Assembly (NCBI GenBank): GCA_000622025.1
Contig: JHWU01000007.1
Span: 243,771 to 307,770, forward strand
Direction: 5' to 3'
Length of the DNA: 64,000 nt
Source of the DNA: Lachnospiraceae bacterium AD3010
GTDB lineage: Bacteria > Bacillota > Clostridia > Lachnospirales > Lachnospiraceae
Part shown: positions 27,910 through 37,410 of the stretch, in pieces
How positions within the stretch are numbered: the stretch's first letter is position 1
Layout: every line of letters begins with the position of its first letter
Notes under the pieces: model-generated
The model's database searches: none
The model's input: only the letters and a program-made list of their open reading frames with translations
What the model was told of the DNA's origin: nothing
Position numbers and translations under genes: made by a program

Positions 27910-29715
27910 TCAATACGAGTAATTATTGAGAGGTGATCTCCACATCACATCTCCCTTGAAATTTCCCGAGAAGGAAATAAGAATGCTGTTCTCTGATGGG
28001 GAGAGGCTGTACTCGTTATTTCTGACCCGCATAGTGGCACCGTCTGCCGTGACGGAGATCCCCTTTATACCCCTGCGGCCGACCCTTACGTTGATCATTT
28101 TATCGGAAACAGTGCGTTCGATGATGTTGAAATTTAATGGAACAGTCCTGCTTCCTGATATGGTGGAAAGGACACGCTTCTTCCATTTAAGCACACCCGC
28201 TGCGCTGCCGATCTTTTTATTTTTCCGGAATTTTATACTGTAGTCTCTTTTATAGCTGTATAAAACACCGTTATAGACCACATAGCTTCCCTTCCCCGGA
28301 GTGACCCTTTTTGAGGTATACTCATACTCCGGAGCCTTATTTCCGGAAATGCCGTTTTCAGACAGGACAAGCACATCCTGCCCCTTCTCCGTCTTGTATG
28401 TGTTATGCTCATAGTCATGGATCAGGGTCACTGCCTTGCCACCGGTATTGACAAAGGTCTCATTCCTCATTGTCACTACCTTTATCGCGCAATCGGCAGT
28501 ATGTGCGCCGTCCTCCGTAGTCACGGTGATAAGTGCCTTTCCGGCACCCTTTGCCGTGATGACTCCGTCCTTATCCACCTCTGCTACAGTTGTATTACTG
28601 CTCTTCCAGCTCACGTTCTTATCATCCGCATCATCGGGAGTGATCGTAGCGTTAAGCTGAAGCTCTTCCCCCAATACAAGCTCGGCAGATTCCCTGTCAA
28701 GGCTTATTCCGCTGACACTTACACTTACTGTCTCCCCTCCCCCGGATTTCGGAAGGATAAGTCCGTCGATACAGTGAATTGTCGCCTCAAACAATGGATC
28801 ATTGCTTCCGCCGTAGCCATCATCTACCCCCTCATCTGAGGAATGGGTCCTGTCTATACGTATGGCCTTCCATTCATCAACGGTGCCGTCATAATATACG
28901 TTCATAAGCTTTGAATCCGACAGGCTGTCGTCGTCAATGACACCAAAGGCCCAGCGCTCGATCTGCTTTACGGAGACCATCATATACACGGTCTCCAGAT
29001 TGCTGCAAGCAGCAAAAAGTCCCTGGGGAATAGTGGTGATATTATCTGCATAGATATTGCATTCCTTCAGACCGTAACAAAAAGAAAACGCATCGCTGCC
29101 AAGCTCTGTCACGGTTGACGGAATATCTATCATCGATACTGACTGACAGCCGGAAAAAGCTATTGCCCCTATGCGCTCAAGTCCCTCAGGAAGCTCTATT
29201 ATTTTAAGGTCACAGTAGTTAAATACCATCTCCCCGATACTCTTTAGTGATTCCGGAAAATTAATCTCACTTAAAGAAGCGCAGTTAGCAAAGGCATTAT
29301 CATCTATCGTTTCCAGTCCTTCAGGAAGCTCCGCCTTTGTCAGAGTCTCACAGTCCGAAAAAGCATCCTTCCCTATTGATACTACCGAGTCCGGCAGGCT
29401 TACGTGGCTTACACTGGTGCCTGAAAAAGCCTTATCCCCGATATGGGTAATGCCGGAAGAAAAGTCGATATTCTCGATCTTATCTTTGTAGTCATTCCAT
29501 GGAACATCAGACTCATCACTATAATCATACATGTCCCCGCTTCCGGTGATGCTGAGATTACTGCTCAGTGACGGATCAAAGGTCCAGGTCAGATCATCTC
29601 CGCACTTATTGGATGTGTCGGAAACATCACCTTCCGCATAAACAGGACAGGAAAAGCAGCTGATAAGCAGTGAGATAATGATAAGTAATGCAATTCTCTT
29701 CTTTTTATTTTGCAT
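27910..29715 (-). CDS. Secreted LRR_5 plus Ig-like (Big_2) protein
   Basis: 601 aa. Signal peptide 1-28 (LLIISLLISCFSCPVYA; both a lipobox-like LISC and a signal peptidase I site are present). LRR_5 repeats follow at about 55-270, then a YYDGTVDEWKAI motif, one Big_2 Ig domain (about 318-395; SGISLDRESAELVLGEELQL) and a beta-rich C-terminal region. The ATG lies 8 nt inside the end of hypB, so it is translationally coupled to hypB, an odd pairing. No LPXTG signal is seen. Surface role inferred. Confidence 0.82.
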   Translation of the reverse strand: MQNKKKRIALLIIISLLISCFSCPVYAEGDVSDTSNKCGDDLTWTFDPSLSSNLSITGSGDMYDYSDESDVPWNDYKDKIENIDFSSGITHIGDKAFSGTSVSHVSLPDSVVSIGKDAFSDCETLTKAELPEGLETIDDNAFANCASLSEINFPESLKSIGEMVFNYCDLKIIELPEGLERIGAIAFSGCQSVSMIDIPSTVTELGSDAFSFCYGLKECNIYADNITTIPQGLFAACSNLETVYMMVSVKQIERWAFGVIDDDSLSDSKLMNVYYDGTVDEWKAIRIDRTHSSDEGVDDGYGGSNDPLFEATIHCIDGLILPKSGGGETVSVSVSGISLDRESAELVLGEELQLNATITPDDADDKNVSWKSSNTTVAEVDKDGVITAKGAGKALITVTTEDGAHTADCAIKVVTMRNETFVNTGGKAVTLIHDYEHNTYKTEKGQDVLVLSENGISGNKAPEYEYTSKRVTPGKGSYVVYNGVLYSYKRDYSIKFRKNKKIGSAAGVLKWKKRVLSTISGSRTVPLNFNIIERTVSDKMINVRVGRRGIKGISVTADGATMRVRNNEYSLSPSENSILISFSGNFKGDVMWRSPLNNYSY

Positions 29716-30367
29716 ATCTCTCCAGAATGTAACTGGTAAGTGCCTTAATACCCGAGTCGGTTCCGGAACCATTTTTTCCGAGAGCGGTCTCGAATACCGG
29801 AGCGTCGTTTACGGCGTCCATTCCCCTCTTAAAATTCGCGCTGTCAAAGCCCACCGCGTACTTTAAGTCACACTTGGTAAGGACTACCGCATCCACATAT
29901 GAAAACATGGGTACGTACTTAAACGGCTTATCGTCTCCCTCGGGGACAGAGGCGCAGACAATACGAAGCTCCTCACCGAGGTCAAATTCCGCGGGACAGA
30001 TAAGGTTTCCCACATTCTCTATGAAGCATACCCCGTTCTTAAAATCCAGACTGTCATATCCTGACTTTATTACAGCGGCGTCCAGGTGACACTCACCGCA
30101 GGTATTGATCTGGCTCGCCTTTACGCCCTTTGCATTAAAATCATCCGCATCTATGGAGGAATAGAGATCCCCTTCGATAACAGAGGAAGCGATCCCCCTC
30201 TCCTTTAGTTCCGCGCAAACAGCCTTCAAAAGAGTGGTCTTTCCGGCTCCCGGAGCTCCCATGATATTGACCATAAGTACGTGATCTTTTCTGTAGATCT
30301 CCCTGTTTTCTTCCGCTATCCTCTTATTCTCTCCGAGAAGCTTCTTCATTACTATTATTTCCGACAT
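29705..30367 (-). CDS. hypB: Hydrogenase nickel-incorporation GTPase HypB
   Basis: 220 aa. P-loop GAPGAGKTTL near 36-45, the metal-binding NTCGECHLDAAV around 100-111, and the NKCDL-like TKCDLKYAVG near 160 define the SIMIBI GTPase HypB. The N-terminal His-rich nickel store is absent, so it is probably a pure GTPase with metal site. The ATG at 30365-30367 has an AAGGAGA site; the frame upstream runs through dispersed repeats and is not coding. Its partner hypA is 25 kb away in this window. It may serve a [NiFe] hydrogenase elsewhere. Confidence 0.93.
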   Translation of the reverse strand: MSEIIVMKKLLGENKRIAEENREIYRKDHVLMVNIMGAPGAGKTTLLKAVCAELKERGIASSVIEGDLYSSIDADDFNAKGVKASQINTCGECHLDAAVIKSGYDSLDFKNGVCFIENVGNLICPAEFDLGEELRIVCASVPEGDDKPFKYVPMFSYVDAVVLTKCDLKYAVGFDSANFKRGMDAVNDAPVFETALGKNGSGTDSGIKALTSYILERYAK

Positions 30368-30384
30368 TGAATTCTCCTTATAAT

Positions 30385-30468
30385 CTTTCCTATTTCCTGT
30401 CATCCTGAGGGCGTAGCCCGAAGGATCTTTCCCATTTCCTGTCATCCTGAGGGCGTAGCCCGAAGGAT
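30385..30468. repeat. Dispersed repeat, copy 7, two 42-bp tandem units
   Basis: Two 42-bp units (CTTTCCTATTTCCTGTCATC start, GGGCGTAGCCC hairpin loop, GAAGGAT end). Each unit contains a complete palindrome with a different loop from the other copies. Confidence 0.9.
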
Positions 30469-30487
30469 CTTTCCTCCGGTCATAAAA

Positions 30488-30585
30488 GATTCTTCGCTTC
30501 GCTCAGAATGACACACTGCTCAGATTCTTCGCTTCGCTCAGAATGACACACTGCTCAGATTCTTCGCTCTGCTCAGAATGACAGC
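30488..30585. repeat. Dispersed repeat, copy 8, three 35-bp tandem units
   Basis: Three inverted-orientation units of about 35 bp (AGATTCTTCGCTTCGCTCAG start, GAATGACACACTGCTC end) directly after the 42-bp pair, so forward and reverse arrays face each other upstream of hypB. Confidence 0.9.
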
Positions 30586-30586
30586 T

Positions 30587-31531
30587 TCACCCATTCTGTC
30601 TGATGTTCACATCCAGCTTATTATATGTTATCTCAATTCCCTCACTGTCAAAGGTGAGCTTCACCTTTTCATTAAGCGTCCAGTAAGCGTTCCAGTACTG
30701 TTCCGTTTCCACAAAGAATCTGCAGCCAATGGTAACCGCACTGTCATCAAGGGATTTCACGAAAACGCTTGGCTCTTCATTCCCAAGATACCCGGGCATT
30801 TCCTTTGCTATCCGGGTCAGTACCTCCTTGGTCTTCAGAATATCCGCCTCATAGCTTATACCCACAGAAAAATCAATCTTCCTCGCGGGAAGCCAGGTAA
30901 CATTGACGATCGATGTATTGGCAAGAGCTCCGTTCGGTATCATAACCTCTTTATTGTCAATGGTGGTAAGTCTGGTGTAGAAGATGGTGATCTCCGTAAC
31001 CCTTCCCTCATTTCCGTGAGAGTCCTCCTTTATATAGTCCCCAACCTTAAAGGGCTTCATCAGAAGTATCACCACTCCTCCCGCAAGGTTTGAAAGGCTT
31101 CCCTGCAGGGCGAGTCCCACGGCCAGAGTGGCGGAACCGAATATCGCAAGTATGGATGCCGCCTCCACTCCAAGCTCCGACGCAATAATAAGGAAAAGCA
31201 GGGCATAAAGGGATATCCGTAAGAAGGAATCGATAAAGGTTATCACTCCCTTTTCGGTACCGGCCTTGTTCAGGGATTTATTGACTATGCTTATTATAAG
31301 CTTGATAAGCTTTCTTCCCACAAGGAAGAAAATGATCGCCAAAAGTATCCTTATTCCAAGATTAAAGAACACCTCCGGCAGCCCCTGCAGAAATTTTTCA
31401 AAAAAGCCCGGATTCAGGTTTTCCTGTATATCCTTTATATCCTCTATGCTGCTGATCTCATCGATTACGGGAAGGGTCTCATCCAGCACCTCCGCCGCAG
31501 CAGTTAAAAAAACAGGACTGTACACTATCAC
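30587..31531 (-). CDS. Small-conductance mechanosensitive channel (MscS family)
   Basis: 314 aa. Three membrane helices (about 58-80, 95-115, 120-140) with the pore helix pattern GSATLAVGLALQGSLSNLAGGVVIL near 138-162, then the beta domain (KPFKVGDYIKEDSHGNEGRVTEI). It releases solutes on hypo-osmotic shock. The start is GTG in a GTGA overlap with the glgB stop, with GAGGTG just upstream. It is coupled to glgB, so osmotic release is linked to glycogen/glucan synthesis in this operon. Confidence 0.9.
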   Translation of the reverse strand: MIVYSPVFLTAAAEVLDETLPVIDEISSIEDIKDIQENLNPGFFEKFLQGLPEVFFNLGIRILLAIIFFLVGRKLIKLIISIVNKSLNKAGTEKGVITFIDSFLRISLYALLFLIIASELGVEAASILAIFGSATLAVGLALQGSLSNLAGGVVILLMKPFKVGDYIKEDSHGNEGRVTEITIFYTRLTTIDNKEVMIPNGALANTSIVNVTWLPARKIDFSVGISYEADILKTKEVLTRIAKEMPGYLGNEEPSVFVKSLDDSAVTIGCRFFVETEQYWNAYWTLNEKVKLTFDSEGIEITYNKLDVNIRQNG

Positions 31532-33711
31532 TGCACCTCAAAAACTATTACCGATAACGGCGGAACCTTTATCCTTATGGAATTCTCCCGTCCGTCGCAC
31601 TCATCCTCTGACGACTTTAGCAAATGGGAATTCCGGAAGTCGAAGCCCCCGTATTTTTCCGCATCTGTATTGAATATTTCCCTGTATTTTCCGGCCTTCG
31701 GAACGCCGATCTTATAATTCTTTCTCGGAATGTTCTCAAAATTCACCACAACGATAAGGGTGTCCTTCTCCTTCTTTGTTTTCCGCATAAATACCAGGAT
31801 ATTTTCATTCGCGGAAATACAGTTTATCCACTCAAATCCCGCTTCCTCCATGGAAAGCTCGTGGAGTGAGGGTCTTTCCCTGTAAAGCGCAGAGAGATCT
31901 TTAATAAGGGCATGAACCTCCTTATTCTCGTTACGTTTAAGAAGCTCCCAGTTTAGCTTTCTTCCCGGAGCCCAGGCCTCCTCATCTCCAAGGGCAAGAC
32001 AGGCATCTATTACCTTCTTCCCCGGATATGTGAAAAGAAAACCAAGAGAAGCCTTCAGATTAGCAAACTTTTCCTCACTGTTTCCCGGCATCCTTGACAG
32101 GAAGGATCCCTTGTCCTCCGTAAAGGCATCATGAGTAAAGGGCAGCATAAAGCGCTCCGCATAGGCATATACCATGGAGAAGCAGAGTTCCCCGTAGTGA
32201 TCTGTCCGATAGAATGGGTCGTAGGAAAGATAGGATAAAAAGTCATCTCTCCAGCTCTCGTTCCATTTGAAGTCAAAGCCCAGACCTCCATCCGCGGTAT
32301 CGGTGGTCATTCCGGGCCAGGCGGAATTATCCTCGGCGATCATTATTACTCCGCTCTTTTCCTTATGTACCTCATTTGTGATATTCTGCAGAAGCTCCAC
32401 AGCCTCCAGATTTTCCTTACCTCCGTAGATATTCGGAAGATAATCATCTCTTCCGTAGTCGAGATAAAGCATGGATGCCGTATTATCGACTCTGATGCCG
32501 TCGGCATGGTATATCCTCGTCCAGAAAAGAGCATTGGATAAAAGGAAATTCCTGACCTCAGGACGTGAAAAATCAAAAGTCAGGGTACCCTGATCAGGAT
32601 GGAAGCTCCTCCTTGTATCGGGACTCTCATAAATGCAGGTTCCGTCAAAGCGCGCAAGGCCGCCGTTTCCTGCGTCAAAGTGGGCGGGGCTCCAGTCCAA
32701 AAATACCCCTATCCCCTCCTTATGCATATGATTTATAAAATAGAAAAGCTCCTCGGGCTTTCCGTACTTTGCTGCGGGTGCATAGAACCCGTAGGTATGG
32801 TATCCTGCCGCCCCCAAAGCCTTATGCTCCATAACCGGCATCAGCTCCACATGGGTATAGCCGTTGTCCTTCAGATATCTTGAAAGCTCCTGGGCCATAG
32901 CCTTAAAGCCCTGCTTTTTTTCATCAAAGGCATCTGTCTTAAGCTCATATATCACCATGGGGCTTTCACTCCCCTGATAATTATGCCGCTCAGCCATCCA
33001 GTCCTCATCTGTCCAGTTAAAGGAATCTATATCGGTCACTACGGAAGCCGGATCCTCGTTATCCTCCGAGAAAAAACCGTAGGGGTCAGTCTTTAAGGTT
33101 ACGGTACCGTTTCCTGCCTTGATCTCATATTTGTAAAGGGTTCCCGCCTTTAATCCCGGTATGAAGATCTCGAAAATGCCCGACTCGTCGGGAAGCTTTT
33201 CCATTTCATAAACCCGGCCGTCCCAGTCGTTAAAGTCTCCAACCACACTTACTCTCATGGCATCCGGAGCCCAAACGGCGAAATGAACCCCCTCCTGTCC
33301 TTCAACGGTAATTAAATGCGATCCCAGGGTTTCCCAGGCATAGCGGAGGATCCCGTTCCTGAATTTTTTTGAATTTCTCTCGTGTATCACCTGGGGATAG
33401 GCATAAGGATCCTCAACCGTCATCTTCTTCCCATCCTTATTTACCACCTCATACACGTAGTGAAAGGGTATCTTCTTCCGTAAAAGCACCGCGAAATATC
33501 CGCTCTCATCCATCATTTCCATGGGATAGGGATCTTTTACCTTATCGGCTCTTACAGATACGCTCTTTGCTTCCGGGAAGAAGGCCTGGATAATGGTACC
33601 GCTCCGCCCGGCACTGTGGGGACCTAAAAGCTTCTTCGGGTGATCCTCCTCGGAATAGGTGACAGCCTCTATTTCCGCCCAATCCATAAGATTATATAGT
33701 TTCTTGTTCAT
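31528..33711 (-). CDS. glgB: 1,4-alpha-glucan branching enzyme
   Basis: 727 aa GH13. N-terminal CBM48-like beta domain (HFAVWAPDAMRVSVVGDFNDW near 155-175), then the amylase barrel with GVFLDWSPAHF (region I), GIRVDNTASMLYLDYG (nucleophile Asp), MIAEDNSAWPG (acid/base Glu) and LPFTHDAF (transition-state His-Asp). All catalytic residues are present. It makes alpha-1,6 branches in glycogen. AGGAGG ribosome site; 11 bp after DUF1015. A short extra N-terminal domain precedes the CBM48 part. Confidence 0.95.
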   Translation of the reverse strand: MNKKLYNLMDWAEIEAVTYSEEDHPKKLLGPHSAGRSGTIIQAFFPEAKSVSVRADKVKDPYPMEMMDESGYFAVLLRKKIPFHYVYEVVNKDGKKMTVEDPYAYPQVIHERNSKKFRNGILRYAWETLGSHLITVEGQEGVHFAVWAPDAMRVSVVGDFNDWDGRVYEMEKLPDESGIFEIFIPGLKAGTLYKYEIKAGNGTVTLKTDPYGFFSEDNEDPASVVTDIDSFNWTDEDWMAERHNYQGSESPMVIYELKTDAFDEKKQGFKAMAQELSRYLKDNGYTHVELMPVMEHKALGAAGYHTYGFYAPAAKYGKPEELFYFINHMHKEGIGVFLDWSPAHFDAGNGGLARFDGTCIYESPDTRRSFHPDQGTLTFDFSRPEVRNFLLSNALFWTRIYHADGIRVDNTASMLYLDYGRDDYLPNIYGGKENLEAVELLQNITNEVHKEKSGVIMIAEDNSAWPGMTTDTADGGLGFDFKWNESWRDDFLSYLSYDPFYRTDHYGELCFSMVYAYAERFMLPFTHDAFTEDKGSFLSRMPGNSEEKFANLKASLGFLFTYPGKKVIDACLALGDEEAWAPGRKLNWELLKRNENKEVHALIKDLSALYRERPSLHELSMEEAGFEWINCISANENILVFMRKTKKEKDTLIVVVNFENIPRKNYKIGVPKAGKYREIFNTDAEKYGGFDFRNSHLLKSSEDECDGRENSIRIKVPPLSVIVFEVQ

Positions 33712-33722
33712 CAGATATCCTC

Positions 33723-34961
33723 CTAGAACCTGTGAATAAACAGGCCGCTCCTAAGCTTCGGCTCAAACCATGTGGATTTCGGCGGCATAAGCCTTCCCAT
33801 ATCCGCAACCGCAAAAAGGTCATTTATGTCGGTAGGATAAAGGGAAAACGCACATACATATTCTCCCGAATCCACCTTTTTCATAAGACCTTCCATTCCG
33901 TGTATTCCGCCTATAAAGGCGATCCTCTTATCGGTCCTCGGGTCCTCTATATTGAGTACCGGTGACAAAAGCTCATTCTGCAGAAGGGACACATCCAGAT
34001 CATCCACGGGATCTCCGGAAAGTATCGTGTCCTTTGCCGTCAGACGGTACCACTTTCCGCTGATATAAAGCCCGAAATCGTGTTTTTTCTCCGGCTTAAA
34101 GGGCTTGTCATCCCCGGTACCCACATCAAATTTCTTTCTGATCCTGTCCATAAAGCGGCTCTCGGATAAGCCGTTTAAGTCCTTTACCACCCTGTTGTAA
34201 TCAAGGATCAGAAGCTCGTTTGCAGGGAAGAGCACCGAGAGGAAGTAATTATACTCCTCATCACCGGTGGACTGTGTATGGGCCTCCGCTCTCTTTTTGC
34301 AAACCTTCACGGCACTTGCGCACCTGTGGTGTCCGTCACAGATATAGATATCGTTTATATCGTCAAAGGCACCCCTTATGGCTGCGATATCCCTGTCATC
34401 GGAAACCGTCCATACCCTGTGGCGGACATTGTCCGGACTGGTAAAGTCATATACCGGAGCACCCTCCTTTACACCCTTAACTATTCCCGAGATCACAGGA
34501 TTTTCTCTGTAGCCTAAGAAGATCGGCCCGGTATGTGCAGAGCAGGCATCCACGTGGCGTATCCTGTCTATCTCCTTTTCCTCGGTGGTATTCTCATGCT
34601 TTTTTATAACGTTATTATCATAGTCCTTCACTGATGAAACAGCAACAACGCCGGTCTGGCTCCGTCCGTCCATGGTGAGCTCGTAGAGATAGTATAAAGG
34701 CCTCTCATCCATAATGAATTCGCCCTTTTCCACCATGGAATCCAGTATTTCCCTGGCCTTCACATAGACCCTCTCGTCATAGGTGTCGACATCATCCGGA
34801 AATGAAGTCTCGGGTCTGTCAATACGTAAAAAAGACAGAGGAGCGCGCTTTATCTCCTCCTTCGCCCCCTGTCTTGAATAAACATCATACGGCAGTGCCG
34901 CGATCTTGTCAGCCAGTCCTTCCCCCGGCCTTATTGCCCTGAATGGTCGTATATCTGCCAC
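33723..34961 (-). CDS. DUF1015 protein, possible serine-metabolism enzyme
   Basis: 412 aa, GTG start with AAAGGAT upstream. Known family (DUF1015), no settled function. The core carries ICDGHHRCASAV near 205-216, a motif of ParB/sulfiredoxin-like folds that in archaeal SerK and staphylococcal SbnI phosphorylates free serine. The gene is next to serA and serC (downstream serA is 124 bp away across repeats) and no serB is present in the window, so a serine or phosphoserine-linked role is a reasonable inference. It also precedes glgB by 11 bp. Biochemistry is not shown by the sequence. Confidence 0.72.
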   Translation of the reverse strand: MADIRPFRAIRPGEGLADKIAALPYDVYSRQGAKEEIKRAPLSFLRIDRPETSFPDDVDTYDERVYVKAREILDSMVEKGEFIMDERPLYYLYELTMDGRSQTGVVAVSSVKDYDNNVIKKHENTTEEKEIDRIRHVDACSAHTGPIFLGYRENPVISGIVKGVKEGAPVYDFTSPDNVRHRVWTVSDDRDIAAIRGAFDDINDIYICDGHHRCASAVKVCKKRAEAHTQSTGDEEYNYFLSVLFPANELLILDYNRVVKDLNGLSESRFMDRIRKKFDVGTGDDKPFKPEKKHDFGLYISGKWYRLTAKDTILSGDPVDDLDVSLLQNELLSPVLNIEDPRTDKRIAFIGGIHGMEGLMKKVDSGEYVCAFSLYPTDINDLFAVADMGRLMPPKSTWFEPKLRSGLFIHRF

Positions 34962-35000
34962 GGTTAAATCCTTTCTGTTTCATTATCCTTTGTAAAATCT

Positions 35001-35085
35001 AGATTCTTCGCTTCGCTCAGAATGACATACTGATCAGATTCTTCGCTTCGCTCAGAATGACATACTGTTCAGATCCTTCGCTTCT
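35001..35085. repeat. Dispersed repeat, copy 9, tandem 35-bp units
   Basis: Two 35-bp inverted units (AGATTCTTCGCTTCGCTCAG ... GACATACTGATC) and a truncated third, almost the same unit length and design as at 30488, though the spacer letters differ. Ends at the serA stop. Confidence 0.9.
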
Positions 35086-36251
35086 CACTTCACAACGCGG
35101 ACCCTGATAACCTCCTTCGCATTTTCCACACGCTTTAACATACTTTCTGTCGGCAGTGAATCCAGATCAAGAATGGTTACAGCCCTCTCTCCCTTACTCT
35201 TGGAATTCATAGTTGCGATATTTATCCCTTCGTCACCGAATGCGGAGGTAAGCCTGGTAAGCACATTAGCAACGTTATTATGGATTATCATGATCCTGCT
35301 CACGGTCTCGGGTCTTCCCATCTCAATGTCGGGTAAATTCACGGAATTCCTGATATTTCCGTTCTCCATATAATCCCTGAGTTCCTTTACCGCCATTACC
35401 GCGCAGTTTTCCTCAGACTCCTCTGTGGAGGCTCCGAGATGCGGTGTTACTATACAGCCCTCTTTTCCGAGAGTCACCGGATTCGGGAAGTCAGAAACAT
35501 ACTTGCGGAGCTTTCCAACCTTAAGAGCCGCAACCACTGACTCCTCGTCAACCAGCTCGTCTCTGGCAAAATTAAGGAGGATCGCATTATCCTTCATAAG
35601 CTTGATGGCTTCCGCATTTATCATATGCCTCGTGGAATCAAGAAGGGGGACATGTATCGTAATATAATCACAGTTCGCATATATTTCTTCGACCTGATGT
35701 ACGTGCTTTATGGAACGGGAAAGGTGCCAGGCCGCATCGACAGAAATATAGGGATCATAGCCGTAAACCGTCATTCCGAGGTTCGTTGCTGCGTTTGCGA
35801 CCTTTACTCCTATGGCTCCGAGACCGATGACTCCAAGCTTCTTCCCGCTTATCTCGGTTCCGGCGTAGTTCTTTTTCTGCTTCTCTGCAGCCTTTGCAAC
35901 ATTGGGGTCGTTTAAGCCCTCGTTTTCAAGCCACTCCATTCCCTCAAAGATCCCTCTTGAAGCATAGAACATTCCGGCGAGCACCAGCTCCTTAACTCCG
36001 TTTGCATTTGCTCCGGGAGTATTGAAGACCACTATTCCTCTTTTTGCACACTCCTCCAGGGGGATATTGTTCACTCCTGCCCCGGCTCTCGCGATGGCAA
36101 GGATATTATCCGGAATGGTAAGCTTATGCATATCCGCACTTCTTACCAGCACACAGTCTGCTGCTGCAAAATCATCGCAGCTCACGTAATTATTATCGAA
36201 TTCCTTTATGCCTATCTCGGCGATAGGATTTAACATATGATACTTGAACAT
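35085..36251 (-). CDS. serA: D-3-phosphoglycerate dehydrogenase
   Basis: 388 aa, short-type SerA: substrate/NAD dehydrogenase core followed directly by an ACT domain. The Rossmann motif is LGVIGLGAIGVKVANAA near 140-156, with the catalytic region ARDELVDEESV and the His in TPHLGAS. The C-terminal ACT (about 318-388) includes GINIATMNS. First committed step of serine synthesis; ACT suggests serine feedback. It is downstream of serC by 11 bp, so serC-serA is an operon. Confidence 0.95.
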   Translation of the reverse strand: MFKYHMLNPIAEIGIKEFDNNYVSCDDFAAADCVLVRSADMHKLTIPDNILAIARAGAGVNNIPLEECAKRGIVVFNTPGANANGVKELVLAGMFYASRGIFEGMEWLENEGLNDPNVAKAAEKQKKNYAGTEISGKKLGVIGLGAIGVKVANAATNLGMTVYGYDPYISVDAAWHLSRSIKHVHQVEEIYANCDYITIHVPLLDSTRHMINAEAIKLMKDNAILLNFARDELVDEESVVAALKVGKLRKYVSDFPNPVTLGKEGCIVTPHLGASTEESEENCAVMAVKELRDYMENGNIRNSVNLPDIEMGRPETVSRIMIIHNNVANVLTRLTSAFGDEGINIATMNSKSKGERAVTILDLDSLPTESMLKRVENAKEVIRVRVVK

Positions 36252-36262
36252 TCCACTCTCCC

Positions 36263-37345
36263 TTATCCGTTCTTCTTTTCAAAATCTTCCATAAACTGCA
36301 CAAGCTTCGAAACACCCTCTTCCGGCATTGCATTGTAGATCGATGCTCTCATCCCGCCTACGCTGCGGTGACCCTTCAGATTTACGAAGCCCGCTTCCGT
36401 TGACTCGGCAATGAACTTTTTATTCAGCTCATCATCTCCGGTCACAAAAGGAACATTCATAAGTGAACGGTATTCCTTCTCAACCGTGCCCTTGAACATC
36501 TTCGAAGTGTCAAGGTAATCATAGAGGATCTTTGCCTTCCTCTCATTCTTTTCCTTCATTGCAGAGAGACCGCCCTGCTTCTTTAACCACTTGAATACCA
36601 GTCCGCAGGTATAGATCGTAAAGCAGGGAGGGGTGTTAAACAGCGACCCCGCATCTGCCTGGGTCTTATACTTTAAGAGTGTAGGTGTCTCCGGCAGGGT
36701 ATCGTCCGTAATAAGATCCTCCCTTATAACAACTATGCACATTCCCGCAGGTCCAACATTCTTCTGCACACCGCCGTAAAGAACCGCATACTTTGTGATA
36801 TCGTGCGGCTCGGATAAAAACATTGAGGAAACATCAGCTATGAGATCCCTTCCCTTTGTATTTGGAAGCTCCTTATACCTGGTGCCGTAGATCGTATTGT
36901 TCTGGCAGATATAGACATAGTCCATATCATCAGTTATGGGAAGGTCCGAAACATCCGGGATATAGCTGAAGGTCTTGTCGGCACTGGATGCAAGAGCTAC
37001 CGCATCTCCGTACCTCTTTCCTTCTTCCCAGGCCTTCTTCGCCCACTGTCCGGTAATGATGTATCCCGCCTTCCTGTTCTTCATAAGGTTCATCGGGATA
37101 GCGGAAAACTGGGTCCAGGCACCTCCCTGCAAAAAGAGCACCTTGTAATTATCGGGAATACCCACTAGCTCCCTGAAGTCCTTCTCCGCCTCATTGATTA
37201 TGCCTTCAAATACCTTTGAACGGTGGCTCATCTCCATAACAGACTGTCCGGATCCATGATAATCAAGCATTTCCTCCGCACAGGTCTTTAATACCTCCTC
37301 GGGCATCATGGCGGGTCCCGCCGAAAAATTATAAACTCTTCCCAC
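36263..37345 (-). CDS. serC: Phosphoserine aminotransferase
   Basis: 360 aa class-V aminotransferase. N-terminal VYNFSAGPAMMPEEVL, the PLP lysine in YGGVQKNVGPAG near 190-200, and GHRSVGGMRASIYNAMP at the C-terminus are diagnostic for SerC. It converts 3-phosphohydroxypyruvate with glutamate to phosphoserine. GTG start with AGGAGAG upstream. It leads the serC-serA-DUF1015 block. Confidence 0.96.
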   Translation of the reverse strand: MGRVYNFSAGPAMMPEEVLKTCAEEMLDYHGSGQSVMEMSHRSKVFEGIINEAEKDFRELVGIPDNYKVLFLQGGAWTQFSAIPMNLMKNRKAGYIITGQWAKKAWEEGKRYGDAVALASSADKTFSYIPDVSDLPITDDMDYVYICQNNTIYGTRYKELPNTKGRDLIADVSSMFLSEPHDITKYAVLYGGVQKNVGPAGMCIVVIREDLITDDTLPETPTLLKYKTQADAGSLFNTPPCFTIYTCGLVFKWLKKQGGLSAMKEKNERKAKILYDYLDTSKMFKGTVEKEYRSLMNVPFVTGDDELNKKFIAESTEAGFVNLKGHRSVGGMRASIYNAMPEEGVSKLVQFMEDFEKKNG

Positions 37346-37410
37346 TTTACTGCTCTCCTTCCTGTGATTTTATTACTGTAATACCGCAAGTCACTTGCGG
37401 CGCACTATTT

